64,000 nt of DNA, taken from NCBI RefSeq assembly GCF_000276665.1, contig NW_004955446.1, positions 14,922,273-14,986,272 on the forward strand. The letters are read 5' to 3'. Positions 61,300 through 64,000 of this stretch are shown piece after piece. Positions within the stretch are counted from its first letter, which is position 1, and every line of letters begins with the position of its first letter. Under the pieces are notes generated by a model that was not told where the DNA came from, did not search any database, and was given only the letters and a program-made list of their open reading frames with translations. The position numbers were made by a program, and so were the translations under genes. The DNA comes from Chinchilla lanigera. Lineage: Eukaryota > Chordata > Mammalia > Rodentia > Chinchillidae.

Positions 61300-61680
61300 A
61301 GCAATCCCTTACTTGTCAGAATATTTGTTTTTAAGCAAATTCATTTTTAAGATCAATGTTTGCCTTTGTTATGAGTTTTAATAAATGTTTTTATAAGTAC
61401 ATATTTTTAGTACACAATGCATACGATCATGGTGAAGAGTTGCTATGTGTACAAGGCACATCTTCATCCTGTTTATGTCCCCTGTCCTTCCTTCTCTTCC
61501 TACCTGCTTCCCAGCATCTCTTAGTTCCCATTTGCCAAAGATCCATCTCCCTGTTTCCTATTTCTGTCCTTTAGTTTGCTCTAATACTTTCCTGCCTGCT
61601 TCAACCACCAAAGTTCCATGCATGACCATCCCATTGGACAACTTGTGCTACTCAATGGGGCTGCCCCATGCTGCCTGCTA
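61300..61680 (-). mobile_element. L1 3' UTR, reverse
   Basis: tttttataagtacatatttt, cacatcttcatcctgtttat, the pyrimidine-rich ccttccttctcttcctacct, and catttgccaaagatccatct mirror the reverse L1 end at 3180-3260. The two plus-strand frames at 61356-61681 are shadows. Confidence 0.65.
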
Positions 61681-62424
61681 GGACAGTCATGCATGAAATA
61701 ATTTAAGGTGGATATTATTTACTTTAGGATCCTTAGAAAAAACATGTTTTGAGAAGACTAACTTAGTTTCAAAATAATAAATATGTCCAACAATGAAAAT
61801 TTCCTTAAAAACAAAATGAAAATGACATTTGAATATGAGTTTTGGACTGTGGAAACTCTTAATTCAATTGCTCAAATGCATTTTCATTATTCAAATTTAT
61901 CTGCTGTGGTATTTGTAAGAAATTTTATTGTTGCTCTAAAACTCATTGCAGTACACCTTGGATTGGTTCCTTTTTTTCTACATGGAGAACTCCAAAACTT
62001 TTATAGTGAATTGCCTAAGGAAAATTGAGGCTTTGGATGCTTAAAAGCCATAGAATTCATCTCCTACATGGCAAAATGTGAAGACAAAAAGACAAGACAA
62101 AAATGTAAACTGGCCTAGAAGACTGGATACAGTAGAATGAGGTATTTGAGTCATTTAAATAGGATTCAAAATCATTAATTTCTATAGTTCTATGAGCTTT
62201 TTTATACTTGCATTTTACTGTAGATCTAAATGCCATTTCAGTGGAATACAAATCTGCAAAGGTTTTGATTTTGCAGATGGTAAAATTCTGCAGCAGAAGT
62301 TGGGTGAAGAAATATCAAATTCATTTAAAGAAATAGATATTTAGATAACCTTGACTGAATATAAAACTGGGCTGCACTAAAATCACACTAGATATTAGAT
62401 ATGTTTGATGATGAATATGTGAAT
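61681..62424. other. No recognisable feature
   Basis: Unique-looking. The 81-codon frame at 61783-62028 has no domain. Confidence 0.5.
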
Positions 62425-62440
62425 TAAAATAGTTCTTTAA

Positions 62441-62520
62441 GGGGCTGGGGATTTAGCTCAGCGGCAAAAGCGCCTGCCTGGCAAGCGCAAGGTCGTGAGT
62501 TCGGTTCCCGGTACCGGAGA

Positions 62521-62551
<31 letters not shown>

Positions 62552-62558
62552 CAAAAAA
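62441..62558 (+). mobile_element. Young ID-like SINE with 16-bp perfect target duplication
   Basis: The most intact copy in the window. The body runs from ggggctggggatttagctca to tcccggtaccgg, followed by an AAAAC-rich tail. Pol III signals are visible: A-box tagctcagcgg at 62454-62464 and B-box gttcggttc at 62499-62507. Flanks taaaatagttctttaa are identical (62425-62440 and 62559-62574). Confidence 0.97.
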
Positions 62559-62574
62559 TAAAATAGTTCTTTAA

Positions 62575-62849
62575 TACTTACCCTCATAAAAACTAATAAA
62601 CTTTGCTTTCAGTCCACATACATACTCCCATACCTCTCCAGATTGCTCTGATGAAAAATTGACATATATGTAGCCAAAGATACTACCCTGCTTGTTTTTA
62701 GAGCTTCAGAATTATTGAAAGCAGCTGACTTTGATCTTCAATTATTCATTTATTTATTTGATAATCAAGGTCAAGGCAAAGATTGGCAAATTAATTTTCT
62801 CATTTTCTATGCATCAAAACCCCGGGCGTGAATTAGCTTTGTCTCAAAA
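62575..62849. other. No recognisable feature
   Basis: Unique-looking AT-rich sequence. Confidence 0.5.
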
Positions 62850-63185
62850 TATCCCTGAAAGTTGTAATCAAGACAGAAAGAGGCTTAGTTTCCAGCTTCA
62901 ATCACATGGCTGTAGGTCAGACTCAGTTCCTTGTTGGCTGATTGAAGGCCTCAGGTTTTCCTTGACTCTTGGCCAGAAACTACCGTCGTGCCATATGTAT
63001 GTGTCCATAGGGCAGTGCAGTTGCTGTGTGGCAATGGTTTCCTTACATCAAGTGAATGGGTACTTGAAGAGGGAGACAGTAACTGGAGGAAGGCATAGAG
63101 GTAGAGAAATAATGTATACACAAGATGAAAACTGAAAATTTTTATAATCTAACATCTGTAGTAATATCCCATAACTTGGTCAGCT
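62850..63185. repeat. Ancient mammalian interspersed repeat, family unassigned
   Basis: ggctgattgaaggcctcagg, ccatagggcagtgcagttgc, tttttataatctaacatctg and taatatcccataacttggtc match the order of a common old mammalian repeat ('...tctccatagggcagc...ttataacctaatctc...gacatcccatca...'). The family name is not certain. It lies under the 134-codon frame at 62731-63135, which is therefore not a gene. Confidence 0.4.
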
Positions 63186-63633
63186 TGGGGAATATAATAT
63201 ACATTATTAAATCATTACAATTTACATAGGGTGAGTGTTGTAACACTTCAAATGATCTGAAAGAATTTTGAAACTGTATACTTCTAGTAACTTTATATTC
63301 CTATAATATTCCCATAACTTAAGTGAGTGGGATAGAGCTTCATTTTAGAGAAACACAGATTGCTAGTCTGCTTCTCCTCACATTCTGAATCCCAGGGCTC
63401 AGCATGCATTTAATTTTGTACCCATCCAGACTCTTCTAATATGGAAACAACCATGCGGATCAGAGAAGTGAGATAATAGATTAACTTTGTTATATTGACC
63501 CAGAAAGTACACAATTTTGAATATAGACTACTAGAGAAATAGTGGGTAAAAAACCACGTCAGTTCCAATAAGACAGAGACATAGGTGAAAATATGTTTTA
63601 AAGCTCTGGATAGGAACAGGCTTTTCAGTCAGC
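63186..63633. other. No recognisable feature
   Basis: Unique-looking sequence. Confidence 0.5.
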
Positions 63634-63641
63634 ATCGAAGT

Positions 63642-63720
63642 CAGTGGTGGTGAACCTATGGCACCGGTGCTGCAGCAGGTTGTTTCTGTCATTCAAAACT
63701 CTAAAGATTTGCCATCACTG
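63642..63720. mobile_element. 79-bp hAT-type MITE
   Basis: Terminal inverted repeats: cagtggtggtgaacc at the left, and gtttgccatcactg at the right, whose reverse is cagtgatggcaaac. Flanks atcgaagt (63634-63641) and atctaggt (63721-63728) agree at six of eight positions, the 8-bp duplication expected of hAT elements. Too short to code; mobilised in trans when active. Confidence 0.7.
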
Positions 63721-63728
63721 ATCTAGGT

Positions 63729-64000
63729 GGATAATCATTAGGTTTGAAGGCAAACTCACTTGTCTTATGTACAAGGAAAGGAGAGACTTAGCTACTTTTC
63801 CTCTTATAATGAATAAACATAAAATAGTCTATACCAATGAAATGTCTTTCCAGGAAAATGAAATTTATATTTATCCTATAGAATTGCAGGTACCACAGTT
63901 TCTAAAATATTTTATCAGGAAAATGAGGGAAATATTCTTAGAAAACTTGTTGTATCAGGAAGAGTATAGAAAAACACATGGGTTTTATATAATCAGGGCA
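63729..64000. other. No recognisable feature
   Basis: AT-rich sequence to the window edge. Confidence 0.5.

Noticed and set aside
62441..62520. tRNA gene, because A- and B-boxes are present
   Set aside because: It has an A-rich tail and target duplications and lacks a foldable acceptor stem with anticodon arm; it is a SINE.
62731..63135. 134-codon plus-strand open frame
   Set aside because: Overlaps a probable ancient interspersed repeat (62850-63185); no domain.
1..64000. CRISPR arrays, operons, riboswitches, bacterial elements
   Set aside because: No regularly spaced repeats or compact gene arrangement; the sequence is clearly mammalian nuclear DNA.

Overview
This window is a gene-poor, AT-rich piece of a mammalian nuclear genome. 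I find no intact protein-coding gene, no convincing exon and no structural RNA gene. All long open frames are short, unsupported by any recognisable domain, or lie inside transposon relics. The repeat content points to a rodent outside the mouse/rat group. There are tRNA-derived ID-like SINEs with a distinctive 3' part ending in cggtaccgg, 7SL-derived B1 copies, B1 fused to an ID-like unit (B1-dID type), MaLR and ERVL-type LTRs, rodent-style L1 ends and old MIR/Tigger/hAT relics. B1-dID plus this ID variant suggest a squirrel-related or beaver/kangaroo-rat-related (Castorimorpha) lineage; I cannot decide between them from sequence alone.

Layout. 1-620: a more GC-rich, possibly LTR-derived segment with a two-unit tandem repeat. 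3.0-4.3 kb: a reverse L1 end, then a run of reverse ID-like SINEs split by a 100-N gap whose two flanks are the same 118 bp. 7.2-8.5 kb: a B1 copy with its target duplication, interrupted by a 626-bp solo LTR, then a (GAAA)n tract and a B1-dID. 10-18 kb: MIRs, truncated L1 ends and a young ID-like SINE at 17.1 kb. 25.7-31.8 kb is the richest part: a short Tigger-type element, an old Tigger element carrying a wrecked transposase, and two MaLR-type LTRs. 34.9-38.5 kb: a young SINE, a MIR, a B1, a second short Tigger-type piece and a hAT fragment. 40.5-43.5 kb: L1, B1-dID and MIRs. 44.9-45.5 kb: an ERVL-type LTR with a second 100-N gap. 45.7 and 48.1 kb: an unexplained 100-bp direct duplication. 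48.6-51.4 kb: an L1 ORF2 relic split by a 5'-inverted L1 insertion, then a MaLR internal region with its 3' LTR. 53-64 kb: sparse old repeats, a young SINE at 62.4 kb and a tiny hAT MITE at 63.6 kb.

Between these lie long stretches where I recognise nothing. There are no operons or cooperating genes here. What can be reconstructed is a history: MIR, L2 and Tigger/hAT relics first, then MaLR/ERVL LTRs and L1, then a recently mobile ID-like SINE. I did not find a previously undescribed biological system. The most useful observations are the nested insertions with readable target duplications, the near-identical young SINE copies, the 100-bp duplication and the probable assembly fault at the first gap.
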